Assembly: GCF_003312915.1 (NCBI RefSeq) | Contig: NZ_CP030261.1 | Span: forward strand, 2,914,001 to 2,978,000 | Source of the DNA: Flavobacterium fluviale | Lineage (GTDB): Bacteria; Bacteroidota; Bacteroidia; Flavobacteriales; Flavobacteriaceae | DNA: 64,000 nt | Direction of reading: 5' to 3' | Shown here: positions 53,414-61,044 of the stretch, piece by piece | How the letters are laid out: each line of letters opens with the position of its first letter | Position numbering within the stretch: position 1 is the first letter of the stretch | The notes under the pieces: model-generated | Seen by the model: the letters and a program-made list of their open reading frames with translations, nothing else | Databases searched by the model: none | Told to the model about the DNA's origin: nothing | Position numbers and translations under genes: made by a program

Positions 53414-53421
53414 TAACTTTG
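53414..53421 (+). promoter_or_regulatory. -7 box TAACTTTG immediately before the AraC gene
   Basis: It matches TAnnTTTG. Only 4 nt (CAAA) separate it from the ATG, so the transcript may be leaderless. No -33 TTG is seen at the usual distance. Confidence 0.5.
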
Positions 53422-53425
53422 CAAA

Positions 53426-54295
53426 ATGAATAATCAGACAGAAACTCAGAATTGCGATTTTACTTCAGATTTAAAACTAAAAGGTTTTAAAGTATATCAG
53501 ATAAACGGAGATCAAAGTAAAATTCCCGTTTACAGCCGCAGGGATTTTTATAAAATCTGCATCAATACGAGTAAAAGTGTCATACAGTATGCTGACCGCG
53601 GTATAGAAACCGACGGAACGATTCTTTTTTTCGGAAATCCGATTATTCCTTATTCTTGGGAAACGCTTTCTGAAGGATACGAAGGTTACGCCTGTGTTTT
53701 TACAGAAGAATTTCTGAAAGCAAAAGACCGATCAGAGACACTACACGAATCACCTTTATTCAAAATAGGAGGTACGCCAATTTTCTCTTTAAATGCTGAA
53801 CAAAAGCTGTTTATAGATTCTTTATTTCAAAAAATGATTAAGGAATATGAAACCGATTATGTCTTTAAAGACGATCTAATGCGCAATTACGTCAATTTGA
53901 TTATTCACGAATCGATGAAAATGCAGCCATCTGAGAATTTCTTTAAACATAAAAATGCATCTTCTAGAATTACCTCTTTGTTTTTAGAATTGCTAGAAAG
54001 ACAATTTCCCATAGAAACTAAAAACGAACCTTTGGCATTAAAAACACCGCAGGATTATGCGCAAAGTCTTGCTGTGCATGTTAATCACTTAAATCGTTCT
54101 GTAAAAGAAGTTACAGGAAAACCAACAACAGCTCATATTACCGAGAGGATTATCAACGAAGCAAAAGCATTATTACAGCATACAGACTGGAGTATTTCGG
54201 ATATTGGCTACTCGCTGGGATTTGAATATCCAAGCTATTTTAATAATTACTTTAAAAGACTTACAGGAACAGTTCCTAAATCTCTTCGCATGTAA
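53426..54295 (+). CDS. AraC-family transcriptional regulator
   Basis: This 289-residue regulator has an N-terminal cupin-like sensing domain (about 30-160) and two C-terminal helix-turn-helix motifs (about 190-289). The second contains DWSISDIGYSLGFEYPSYFNNYFKRLTGTVPKSLRM. The first contains YAQSLAVHVNHLNRSVKEVTGKPTTAH. It stands directly upstream of two cupins and an alcohol dehydrogenase on the same strand, which are its likely targets. Start ATG 53426 has no close alternative methionine. Confidence 0.93.
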   Translation: MNNQTETQNCDFTSDLKLKGFKVYQINGDQSKIPVYSRRDFYKICINTSKSVIQYADRGIETDGTILFFGNPIIPYSWETLSEGYEGYACVFTEEFLKAKDRSETLHESPLFKIGGTPIFSLNAEQKLFIDSLFQKMIKEYETDYVFKDDLMRNYVNLIIHESMKMQPSENFFKHKNASSRITSLFLELLERQFPIETKNEPLALKTPQDYAQSLAVHVNHLNRSVKEVTGKPTTAHITERIINEAKALLQHTDWSISDIGYSLGFEYPSYFNNYFKRLTGTVPKSLRM

Positions 54296-54327
54296 ATTGT
54301 TTCAATTTCATAATTTTTTGTTTGAAT

Positions 54328-54364
54328 ATTGTTATTTCTCAAAAGCATTGTTATCCTAATTTTG
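54328..54364 (+). promoter_or_regulatory. putative AraC operator and promoter of the cupin operon
   Basis: ATTGTTAT occurs twice on the same strand (54328-54335 and 54347-54354), 19 bp apart. The -7 box TAATTTTG (54357-54364) begins 2 bp later. Two direct half-sites about two helical turns apart next to the polymerase site fit an AraC activator. Confidence 0.6.
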
Positions 54365-54489
54365 CCTTTGAAAATAACAGTATTAATCATTTATCAGTTT
54401 TAACGACTAAATAAATACTTCATAAAGCGTCTTCTAGCTTTTCAAAATTTAGTTTCCTGATTCTGATAATTCCAAAAACAAAGAAATTT

Positions 54490-54906
54490 ATGAAAACATC
54501 AGATAATCAATATAATGACGCCATTTTTCCTAAAGGAGATTTAGCACCTTCAGAATATTTTACAGGAAACGCATGGGTTAAAATGCTCGTTACAAATGAT
54601 CAGGCGTTAAATACAGCGGTTGGAAATGTTGTTTTCGAAGCTGGTGCAAGAAACAATTGGCACACACATCCCGGCGGACAAATTCTTATTGTTACACACG
54701 GAACAGGATATTATCAGGAAATTGGAAAACCAATTCAATTGTTACAGGTTGGAGACGTTGTAAACATTCAGCCCGAAATAAAACACTGGCATGGCGCGTC
54801 TCCCCAAAGTGAATTTACACATATCGCCATCAGCACCAATACAGCAAAAGGAATTGTAGACTGGCTAGAATCCGTTACAGATGAAGAATATAACAGTTAT
54901 CAATAA
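54490..54906 (+). CDS. cupin domain protein, first of tandem pair
   Basis: This 138-residue single-domain cupin has the metal-site motif NNWHTHPGGQILIVTHGTGYYQE (histidines about 58 and 60) and a second motif PEIKHWHGAS (about 96-105). It resembles carboxymuconolactone-decarboxylase-associated cupins and YhbH-like proteins. It is 28 bp before its paralogue. The reaction is unknown. It may bind a metal and a small electrophilic substrate, as suggested by the dehydrogenase downstream. Confidence 0.85.
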   Translation: MKTSDNQYNDAIFPKGDLAPSEYFTGNAWVKMLVTNDQALNTAVGNVVFEAGARNNWHTHPGGQILIVTHGTGYYQEIGKPIQLLQVGDVVNIQPEIKHWHGASPQSEFTHIAISTNTAKGIVDWLESVTDEEYNSYQ

Positions 54907-54933
54907 AATCAATCTCAAAAAATAACTAAATTT

Positions 54934-55341
54934 ATGTCAACAAATTATGCAGCCGTTATCGAAGAAGGAAAAGTCCCGAGCACATATATGACGGGTGACG
55001 TTTCCTATAAAAAACAAACTAGTGATATTCATCCAGAAAACACTATTATTAAGGAAGTGACTTTTGAGGCCTGCGCCAGAAGTAATTGGCACAGCAACGC
55101 AGGTCTGCAAATGCTGATTGTAAATGGAGGAGCAGGGTATTACCAAGAAAGAGGAAATGCCGTTCGCAAACTTCAAAAAGACGAGGTAGTTACAATTTTA
55201 CCAGGAGTAGAACATTGGTACGGCGCAACTCCGTTTGAGAAGTTCTCATACGTTGCAATCATTACAGAAGTAGATAAAGGCCACGGAGTATGGTTAGAAA
55301 AAGTAACCGATGGAGAGTATTTTCTGCTAAGCAGTCATTAG
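54934..55341 (+). CDS. cupin domain protein, second of tandem pair
   Basis: This 135-residue cupin is a paralogue of the preceding gene, with the aligned motif SNWHSNAGLQMLIVNGGAGYYQE. The second histidine of the first motif is replaced by asparagine (HSN instead of HTH), so its metal site may differ or be lost. The later HWYGATP motif is retained. The pair probably arose by duplication and divergence. Confidence 0.82.
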   Translation: MSTNYAAVIEEGKVPSTYMTGDVSYKKQTSDIHPENTIIKEVTFEACARSNWHSNAGLQMLIVNGGAGYYQERGNAVRKLQKDEVVTILPGVEHWYGATPFEKFSYVAIITEVDKGHGVWLEKVTDGEYFLLSSH

Positions 55342-55394
55342 GTTAAGGTTCTAAGTTTTTTAGCTTGGGAAGAATTTCCTCAATTACCTCTGTG

Positions 55395-55430
55395 TTTAAA
55401 CCTGAAACCTGAAACCTGAAACCTCAAACA
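55395..55430 (+). repeat. tandem CCTGAAA words before the dehydrogenase gene
   Basis: CCTGAAA is repeated three times at 55401-55421 and followed by CCTCAAAC. Low-complexity CAAAAAACAAAC words continue up to the start codon. Confidence 0.7.
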
Positions 55431-55468
55431 AAAAACAAAAAACAAACAAACTTGAAACAAATATAAAA

Positions 55469-56521
55469 ATGGAAACGAAAAACATAAAAGCCTTTGGTAC
55501 TGAAGCTGCCGATGCACCTTTGCAGACGCTTGATATTAAACGCCGCGAAGTACTTGCGCACGATGTAGAAATTGAAATTTTATACTGTGGCATCTGTCAT
55601 TCAGATTTACATTCGGCTAGAAACGAATGGCACGGAACTATTTACCCGATTGTTCCCGGTCACGAAATTGTAGGACGCGTAACTAAAGTGGGTGATCACG
55701 TAAAGAATTTTAAAGTCGGTCAATTGGCTGGAGTAGGCTGTATGGTTGATTCTTGCAGAGAATGCGAACATTGTAAAGAAGGATTGGAACAATTTTGCGA
55801 GCCAGGAAATACGCTGACTTTCAATTCACCTGACGTTCATTTGGGCGGACAAACTTTTGGAGGTTATTCGCAAAGTATTGTTGTCGATGAAAATTATGTA
55901 TTGCATATTTCAGATAAACTAGATCTTGCTGGAGTTGCACCTTTATTGTGCGCTGGAATTACAACTTATTCTCCATTGAAACACTGGAAAGTTGGTCCTG
56001 GTCAAAAAGTAGGAATCGTTGGTATTGGCGGTTTAGGCCATATGGGAATCAAATTGGCAAAAGCTATGGGTGCTCATGTGGTTGTTTTTACTACTTCATT
56101 ATCTAAAACAGAAGATGCAAAACGTCTTGGAGCAGATGAAGTTGTTTTATCAACAGACGAAGAACAAATGGCACAGCATGCGAAAAGTTTAAACTTTATT
56201 TTAGACTGCGTTTCTGCAGAACATAATATTGATGCTTACTTAAATTTATTGAAGGTTGACGGAACGCTTACTTTGGTTGGTGCTCCTATGGAACCGCTTC
56301 CTGTAACTTCGTTTAGTCTTTTAATGGGAAGAAGAAGTTTCGCAGGTTCCAATATTGGCGGTATTGCCGAAACTCAGGAAATGCTTGATTTCTGTGCAGA
56401 GCATAATATTACTGCAGATATCGAATTAATCGGTGTAAACGAAGTAAATAATGCTTACGAAAGATTATTAAAAGGAGATATCAAATATCGTTTTGTGATT
56501 GATATGGGTTCTTTAAAATAA
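55469..56521 (+). CDS. zinc-dependent NAD(P) alcohol dehydrogenase
   Basis: This 350-residue medium-chain dehydrogenase has catalytic zinc motif YCGICHSDLHSARNEWHG, structural zinc cysteines in CRECEHCKEGLEQFC, and the coenzyme loop GIGGLGHMGIKLAKAMGAHV (about 180-199). It resembles the cinnamyl-alcohol/YahK group of broad-specificity aldehyde reductases. It is the third gene of the AraC-cupin-cupin-dehydrogenase array. The separation of 127 bp from the preceding gene is full of word repeats, so a separate promoter cannot be excluded. Confidence 0.92.
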   Translation: METKNIKAFGTEAADAPLQTLDIKRREVLAHDVEIEILYCGICHSDLHSARNEWHGTIYPIVPGHEIVGRVTKVGDHVKNFKVGQLAGVGCMVDSCRECEHCKEGLEQFCEPGNTLTFNSPDVHLGGQTFGGYSQSIVVDENYVLHISDKLDLAGVAPLLCAGITTYSPLKHWKVGPGQKVGIVGIGGLGHMGIKLAKAMGAHVVVFTTSLSKTEDAKRLGADEVVLSTDEEQMAQHAKSLNFILDCVSAEHNIDAYLNLLKVDGTLTLVGAPMEPLPVTSFSLLMGRRSFAGSNIGGIAETQEMLDFCAEHNITADIELIGVNEVNNAYERLLKGDIKYRFVIDMGSLK

Positions 56522-56523
56522 AT

Positions 56524-56600
56524 AAGTTGCTAAGGTTCTAAGATTCTAAGGCGCTAAGTTTTTTTCTTAGAACCTTAGAATCTTAGTCTCTTAGCAACTT
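56524..56600. repeat. CTAAGNNN octad-array hairpin
   Basis: Two 35-nt arms (56524-56558 and 56566-56600) are complementary at 30 of 35 positions around a 7-nt loop. Each arm consists of CTAAGNNN octamers such as CTAAGGTT and CTAAGATT. The differences lie in the variable positions of the word. Confidence 0.9.
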
Positions 56601-56612
56601 AAATAAAGCGCA

Positions 56613-56648
56613 AAACCCCTTAAGCAATTCAACTCTTAAGGGGTTTCT
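56613..56648. terminator. terminator between the dehydrogenase and DUF4142 genes
   Basis: AAACCCCTTAAG and CTTAAGGGGTTT form a perfect 12-bp stem with a 10-nt loop. It suits the dehydrogenase gene and the convergent DUF4142 gene. Confidence 0.88.
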
Positions 56649-56679
56649 TAAAAATAAATAATAACCAATTAAATTTATT

Positions 56680-57267
56680 TTACTTTTTGTCTAGGTTTTG
56701 TTTCAACAATTTAGCATGTTCTAAATGTGCAGTTAAACCCGCAATATTGTTTGATGCCCAAGTTTTTACATCTTGGTCGTGAGCATCTTTAGAAGCGTCT
56801 TGAAGTTTTTTAATCGCTTTTTCGTGACCATCGATCATCATGTCTGCGAATTTTTTATCAAAATCAACTCCTGTTTTTTCGTTTAATTTATTGTACTCTT
56901 CTTGACCTTCTTCAGTTAAAGAAGTTGGTAAAGTAAAGTTTTTAGCTTTTGCTAATGCACTTACTTCAGAAGCAGATTTAGTGTGCTCATCAACAAGCAT
57001 TTTACCAAATTTTTTCACCTCTGCATTAGTACTTTTAGTTTGTGCTAGTTTCCCTATTTCGATTTCAGCTAGATTAATTTCTGCTTGATCTACTAAGAAC
57101 TCAGAATCATCTTCTTTGCTGTCAATAGAATCAAATTTAGCCTCATTTGCATCTTCTGCTACTTCTTTTGGATCTTCTTGTTTAGTTTCATTTTTACAAG
57201 ATTGTAGGAATAAAATAAGTAATCCTGCTCCTAAAATTGTTTTTCCGGCTAATAGTAACTTTTTCAT
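56680..57267 (-). CDS. DUF4142 lipoprotein
   Basis: This 195-residue protein has a lipobox (LFLQSC, cysteine about residue 24) followed by an acidic linker of about 35 residues (EDPKEVAEDANEAKFDSIDSKEDDSEF). The DUF4142 four-helix ferritin-like bundle covers about residues 58-193 (QAEINLAEIEIGKLAQTKSTNAEVKKFGKMLVDEHTKS and ASNNIAGLTAHLEHAKLLKQNL). It is predicted to be membrane-anchored and exported. Its activity is unknown. It opens a run of stress-associated families. Confidence 0.9.
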   Translation of the reverse strand: MKKLLLAGKTILGAGLLILFLQSCKNETKQEDPKEVAEDANEAKFDSIDSKEDDSEFLVDQAEINLAEIEIGKLAQTKSTNAEVKKFGKMLVDEHTKSASEVSALAKAKNFTLPTSLTEEGQEEYNKLNEKTGVDFDKKFADMMIDGHEKAIKKLQDASKDAHDQDVKTWASNNIAGLTAHLEHAKLLKQNLDKK

Positions 57268-57801
57268 GATTTTAATAGTTTAAATGTTATAATGTAAAAT
57301 TATTAAGAAGTTACAGGAATGTCTTACACGATTTTTGAAGATTGTTATATGATTTGGATGCTAGTGTATTTCTTTAAAATTTCTGGTAATTTAACTAAAG
57401 ATGAATTGCTGTAAGTTTTTGATAGACTAACGTGTGGAAAATTAAATAACAAGAGAAAGTGTCTTTTGCAGATACTAGCAGCTAATTGTAGATTTATTTT
57501 CTTTAGGAAATATTTACTTTAGTAAATATGTCAAACATAATTGAGTTTATACTATATATATGTAGAAAATAATTATCTCATAAAAATCAAAAATGCTAAA
57601 TCCCAATTCCCCAAGAATTGGGATTTTTTCTTGAAAATTAAATCAAATCCAACAATTAACAACTTATAATTAATAATTCACAATTATACATAACCTTAAT
57701 TATGAAATTTCTAACGAAAATTCTATAACAATTTTCTTTCACTTTTGGAAGAACTTTGAATTATCAGATTTTAGAAATGTCAAACCTTAAAATTTAAAGT
57801 C
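57268..57801. other. 534-base gap upstream of the stress cluster
   Basis: It holds a terminator-like hairpin at 57598-57630 with no annotated gene before it on the plus strand, and AT-rich sequence elsewhere. A 31-codon frame at 57310 is not convincing. A small RNA ending at the hairpin is possible. Nothing else is supported. Confidence 0.5.
57598..57630 (+). terminator. orphan terminator hairpin
   Basis: AAATCCCAATTC and GAATTGGGATTT pair around CCCAA and run into T6. No gene precedes it on the plus strand for more than 1 kb. Confidence 0.75.
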
Positions 57802-58041
57802 ATGCCAGATCCAAGAATTAAAAATGAAGAACAGTATGAGGCGCTTGTAAAAAAAGGTTACAGCAAAGAGAAATCTGCTCGAATTGCCAATACACCTGAT
57901 GCAGGAAAAAAAGGCGGAAAAGCAAAACCTTATGAGGAATGGACAAAGGAAGAACTTCAAAAGCAAGCAGCGAAAGTTGGCGTAAAAGGAAGATCTTATA
58001 TGAATAAAAAGAGCCTTATAGAGTCTTTAAGAGATAATTAA
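57802..58041 (+). CDS. small lysine-rich DUF7218-like protein
   Basis: This 79-residue basic protein begins MPDPRIKNEEQYEALVKKGYSKEKSARIANTPDAGKKGGK. Its second half is a SAP-like or Rho-N-like helix-turn-helix (YEEWTKEELQKQAAKVGVKGRSYMNKKSLIESLRDN). I assign it to DUF7218 by recall of this pattern. The composition suggests a nucleic-acid-binding protein. It lies 41 bp before the topoisomerase IB gene and may share its transcript. The function is unknown. Confidence 0.75.
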   Translation: MPDPRIKNEEQYEALVKKGYSKEKSARIANTPDAGKKGGKAKPYEEWTKEELQKQAAKVGVKGRSYMNKKSLIESLRDN

Positions 58042-58082
58042 AATTAGAACAAAACAATATCAGCGATAAATAAGTAAATACC

Positions 58083-59180
58083 ATGAATGCAGCGGCCAAA
58101 AAAGAAGTTTTAATGAATCAGCTGATTAAGACTCCTCATTTAGTGATTGAAAAGCTGGATTTAGAATACATCAACGATCATCAGCTGACAATTGTTCGTT
58201 GTCGTGAAGGAGAAAATTTCGTTTATAAAAAAAATGGAAGATTTTTAAAAAGTAAAAACGAGATAAAACGAATTAATAGTCTGGTCCTTCCGCCGGCTTG
58301 GGAAAATGTTCGAATTACAGATGTTACTAACGGACATTTGCAGGCAGTTGGAATAGATCTTAAAAATAGAAAACAATATCGCTATCATCCAAAATGGAAT
58401 CTGCTTAGAAACCAAACTAAATTTTACAAAATTGCCGAGTTTGGATCTAAACTTCCAGCGATCAGAAAGCAAGTTGATATTGATTTGGAACAAAAAGAAT
58501 GGTCGAAAGAAAAAGTTACGGCGCTTGTCATTCGTTTAATGGAAGAGACACATATTAGAATTGGAAATGAAAAATATGCTAAAGACAACAAATCGTATGG
58601 ACTTTCAACTTTAAGAAAACGTCATATCAACATCAATAGAAATTCACTTCGATTTGAATTTGTTGGAAAAAAAGGCAAGCAGCATACGATTACAACAAGA
58701 AACAAACAATTGATAAAACTGGTAAGCCGCTGTGAAGAAATTCCAGGCTGGGAAGTTTTTAAATATTACGATAAAAACGGAGAAAGAAAAGTACTTGACA
58801 GTCATATGGTAAATGAATATCTGCACAATATTTCAGGCGAATATTTCAGCGCGAAAGACTTTAGAACTTGGGCAGCATCCATTATTTTCTTTGAAAGTCT
58901 AATGGAAATTGGAGTCACTTCTGATGAAAAAGAAGCTAAAAAAAATGTGGTCACAGCATTTGATTTAACAGCAGAAGCATTAGGAAACACTCGAAAAGTC
59001 TGCAAAGATTATTATGTTCATCCGCTTTTAATTTCGACTTACGAAGACAGTTCTATTCAAAAATATTTTGATTTAGCCCAAAAAAGCCGAAGTACAAGAA
59101 AGTATTTTACGAAATCAGAAATTGCATTTTCTGAATTGATCCAAAATTATGAGATCAATCTAGAAGCATCTTGCAGTTAA
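58083..59180 (+). CDS. poxvirus-type DNA topoisomerase IB
   Basis: This 365-residue type IB topoisomerase relaxes supercoils through a 3'-phosphotyrosine intermediate. Key residues are the arginine in HIRIGNEKYAKDNKSYGLSTLRKRHI, the lysine of KKGKQH, the arginine of KDFRTWAAS and the active tyrosine Tyr311 in CKDYYVHP. Bacterial TopIB genes occur in some soil and plant-associated bacteria and are not universal. The N-terminal cap of about 100 residues (VYKKNGRFLKSKNEIKRINSLVLPPAWENVRIT) is of the viral type. Its presence beside ferritin-like and glycosylase genes fits a stress or DNA-protection context. Confidence 0.93.
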   Translation: MNAAAKKEVLMNQLIKTPHLVIEKLDLEYINDHQLTIVRCREGENFVYKKNGRFLKSKNEIKRINSLVLPPAWENVRITDVTNGHLQAVGIDLKNRKQYRYHPKWNLLRNQTKFYKIAEFGSKLPAIRKQVDIDLEQKEWSKEKVTALVIRLMEETHIRIGNEKYAKDNKSYGLSTLRKRHININRNSLRFEFVGKKGKQHTITTRNKQLIKLVSRCEEIPGWEVFKYYDKNGERKVLDSHMVNEYLHNISGEYFSAKDFRTWAASIIFFESLMEIGVTSDEKEAKKNVVTAFDLTAEALGNTRKVCKDYYVHPLLISTYEDSSIQKYFDLAQKSRSTRKYFTKSEIAFSELIQNYEINLEASCS

Positions 59181-59262
59181 AAAAATAGAGTTACAGCTTC
59201 TCTTAAAAAGCTGAAAAAGTTTGAAATCAAACAAAATCATTATTAACTAAAAAACTATTATT

Positions 59263-59424
59263 ATGTTACGTTGGACAGTCACATTCATTATTCTAGCCAT
59301 AGTGGCGGGAATATTTGGTTTTGGTGGAATCGCCGCTGGAGCCGCAAGTATAGCTAAAATTTTATTCTTTATATTTTTAGTCTTATTCGTTATTTCATTA
59401 ATCAGCGGAAGAACGAGAGTTTAA
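59263..59424 (+). CDS. DUF1328 small membrane protein
   Basis: This 53-residue frame encodes a protein with two hydrophobic segments separated by a small-residue turn ([19 protein letters not shown]). This pattern is typical of the YtjA-like DUF1328 family. The N-terminal [10 protein letters not shown] and C-terminal ISGRTRV are consistent with that family. It was found by reading the gap between the topoisomerase gene and a terminator. Small proteins of this family are often induced by envelope or osmotic stress; that role is assumed, not shown. Confidence 0.85.
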   Translation: MLRWTVTFIILAIVAGIFGFGGIAAGAASIAKILFFIFLVLFVISLISGRTRV

Positions 59425-59451
59425 TAAAAATAGCAATAATAAAAGAACAAA

Positions 59452-59487
59452 AAAACGACACGTTTATTTTATAACGTGTCGTTTTTT
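59452..59487 (+). terminator. terminator of the DUF1328 gene
   Basis: AAAACGACACGTT and AACGTGTCGTTTT pair perfectly around TATTTTAT and end in T6. Confidence 0.92.
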
Positions 59488-59515
59488 GTAGTTTCAATAA
59501 AAAAAAACAGCAGTC

Positions 59516-60163
59516 ATGGGAACAAAAAGCGGTGCTTATCAAGACGTTTATATAAAAAGAGAAAACGAAATGGTAAGCTTGAAAAATGATGTTACAGATT
59601 TTTGTGAAAAGTATATAAAACCAGTTCATCCAGAAAATTGGGACTGGTCAACTAGGGATTTTGACAATCCTGAAAATGATCCTACGGTTGCAGAGGCGAG
59701 AGCAATTGCAAATGTAGTTTATAAAGATTTGAGTGAAAATACACCAACTGATGTGGATCTTTCGACTATGAATAATGTTCATGCCATAAAAGCATATTTA
59801 GATCCGAATAGTAAACATGAGGCTTTTAACATGGAAGAATTTGCTTTTGCCTTAAAAGTAGAATTGGAACATGGTAAAATAAAAGATGTAAATGTTACGA
59901 ATAATCACCCATTTTTAACGGCAATGATTGCGCTTGCACACATGACCGAAAGTTTAACTTACTACAAGAGGTTAAAAGTAATGGAAGCTGAAGGGGAAAT
60001 CTATGAAATTTTAAGAAAATTGGAACATTCGACAGTGGAGAAAGAAAAATGGTATAAAGAATTGGGTAAAGCTGAAGAAGAACTCAATGAAGCGAGAGCC
60101 GGACTAGCAGAACGTCTGGCAAAAATGGATGATATTCCAGTATTGAAAATTATTGGAGATTAG
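59516..60163 (+). CDS. DUF5661-like protein
   Basis: This 215-residue soluble protein has a helical core. The central segment EEFAFALKVELEHGKIKDVNVTNNHPFLTAMIALAHMTESLTYYKRLKVMEAEGEI resembles DUF5661 proteins. It has histidines and glutamates that could form a metal site, but this is not proven. The C-terminal 40 residues form a charged coiled coil (EEELNEARAGLAERLAKMDD). It lies in the stress cluster and is followed by two tandem terminators. The function is unknown. Confidence 0.7.
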   Translation: MGTKSGAYQDVYIKRENEMVSLKNDVTDFCEKYIKPVHPENWDWSTRDFDNPENDPTVAEARAIANVVYKDLSENTPTDVDLSTMNNVHAIKAYLDPNSKHEAFNMEEFAFALKVELEHGKIKDVNVTNNHPFLTAMIALAHMTESLTYYKRLKVMEAEGEIYEILRKLEHSTVEKEKWYKELGKAEEELNEARAGLAERLAKMDDIPVLKIIGD

Positions 60164-60181
60164 TTGAATTTTAAACTCGAG

Positions 60182-60219
60182 AAAAAGAGGCTGTCTACAT
60201 AGTAGACAGGCTCTTTTTT
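60182..60219 (+). terminator. first tandem terminator after the DUF5661 gene
   Basis: AAAAAGAGGCTGTCTAC and GTAGACAGGCTCTTTTTT form a stem with one G-G mismatch and a 3-nt loop. Confidence 0.9.
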
Positions 60220-60257
60220 GATTTTTATGCCTTTACCATATTTGGCTTAAACCCAAC

Positions 60258-60293
60258 AAAAAAGAGACTGTTTATTTAAACAGTCTCTTTTTT
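60258..60293. terminator. second tandem terminator, usable in both directions
   Basis: AAAAGAGACTGTTTA and TAAACAGTCTCTTTT form a perfect stem with a 2-nt loop. It can serve the convergent acidic-protein gene. Confidence 0.9.
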
Positions 60294-60315
60294 GCTTTCT
60301 AAAGCTTTTAAAAAA

Positions 60316-60855
60316 TTATAATCTACGTGGGTCAGTATCAGGATAATCTTCTTTATCATCATTTTCCTGAACATCATCTTCGATATAATCATTTTCAATT
60401 TCATCTTCTTCTTCATCTTCATCGTCGATATCTTCTAGAACATCTTCCGTTTCATTAAAATCATTTTCGAAGGTATCTGCCGGATTATCAAATTCGTCAT
60501 TTTCTACTTCTTCATCAAGATCTTCTTCAATGTATTCATCCTCGTCTTCATCATCTTCCAAATCATTTTCATCTTCTAGTACAACTTCAAAAACGTCATC
60601 ATTCTCTTCAAGATCTCTGTCTGTATGAAAATCATCATTTAGATCATCTAAATCATCGTCATCATAAGCTTCTTGATTTGGATTGTGACTATCTCTAACA
60701 GTATAGCCGCGTTCTGCATCTTCTGCTCGGCTTTTCTGGGTTTCAGTAGTGTTTAAGTCATAAAGTTCCTCATTCATTACAGTATTTATGTCTGAAGTAT
60801 TCGGGTTCCCTGGATCTCTAGGAAAAGTACCGTTTGTTTTATCTGTAGTATTCAT
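60316..60855 (-). CDS. extremely acidic, low-complexity protein
   Basis: This 179-residue protein is dominated by Asp and Glu, with runs such as DDDDLDDLNDDFHTDRDLEE and EDIDDEDEEEDEIEND over most of its second half. There is no signal peptide, membrane segment or cysteine. Proteins of this kind are usually disordered and may act as hydration, metal-binding or DNA-mimic molecules. I recognise no family. Because its coding sequence is itself low-complexity, it could vary in length between strains. A TAGTTTTG box lies upstream on its strand. Confidence 0.75.
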   Translation of the reverse strand: MNTTDKTNGTFPRDPGNPNTSDINTVMNEELYDLNTTETQKSRAEDAERGYTVRDSHNPNQEAYDDDDLDDLNDDFHTDRDLEENDDVFEVVLEDENDLEDDEDEDEYIEEDLDEEVENDEFDNPADTFENDFNETEDVLEDIDDEDEEEDEIENDYIEDDVQENDDKEDYPDTDPRRL

Positions 60856-60884
60856 GATATTGAATTTTTAGTAATTTATATATA

Positions 60885-60892
60885 CAAAACTA
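60885..60892 (-). promoter_or_regulatory. -7 box of the acidic-protein gene
   Basis: TAGTTTTG on the minus strand matches TAnnTTTG, 29 nt before the start. There is no clear -33 box. Confidence 0.45.
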
Positions 60893-61044
60893 ACTCCTTA
60901 TACCTTGGCATCTTTTATAGGATTATTTAATGTAATTGTATAATTAACAGATGTTTAGAATGAAATTTAATCTTAAAATAGTATAACCCTTCCAAATGTT
61001 GAGGCACTACTTTTACCGTGTTATTAATTATAAAAAAACACACC

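Noticed and set aside
57310..57405. 31-codon frame in the 534-base gap
   Set aside because: Hydrophobic but without leader, conservation evidence or composition of a real small protein.
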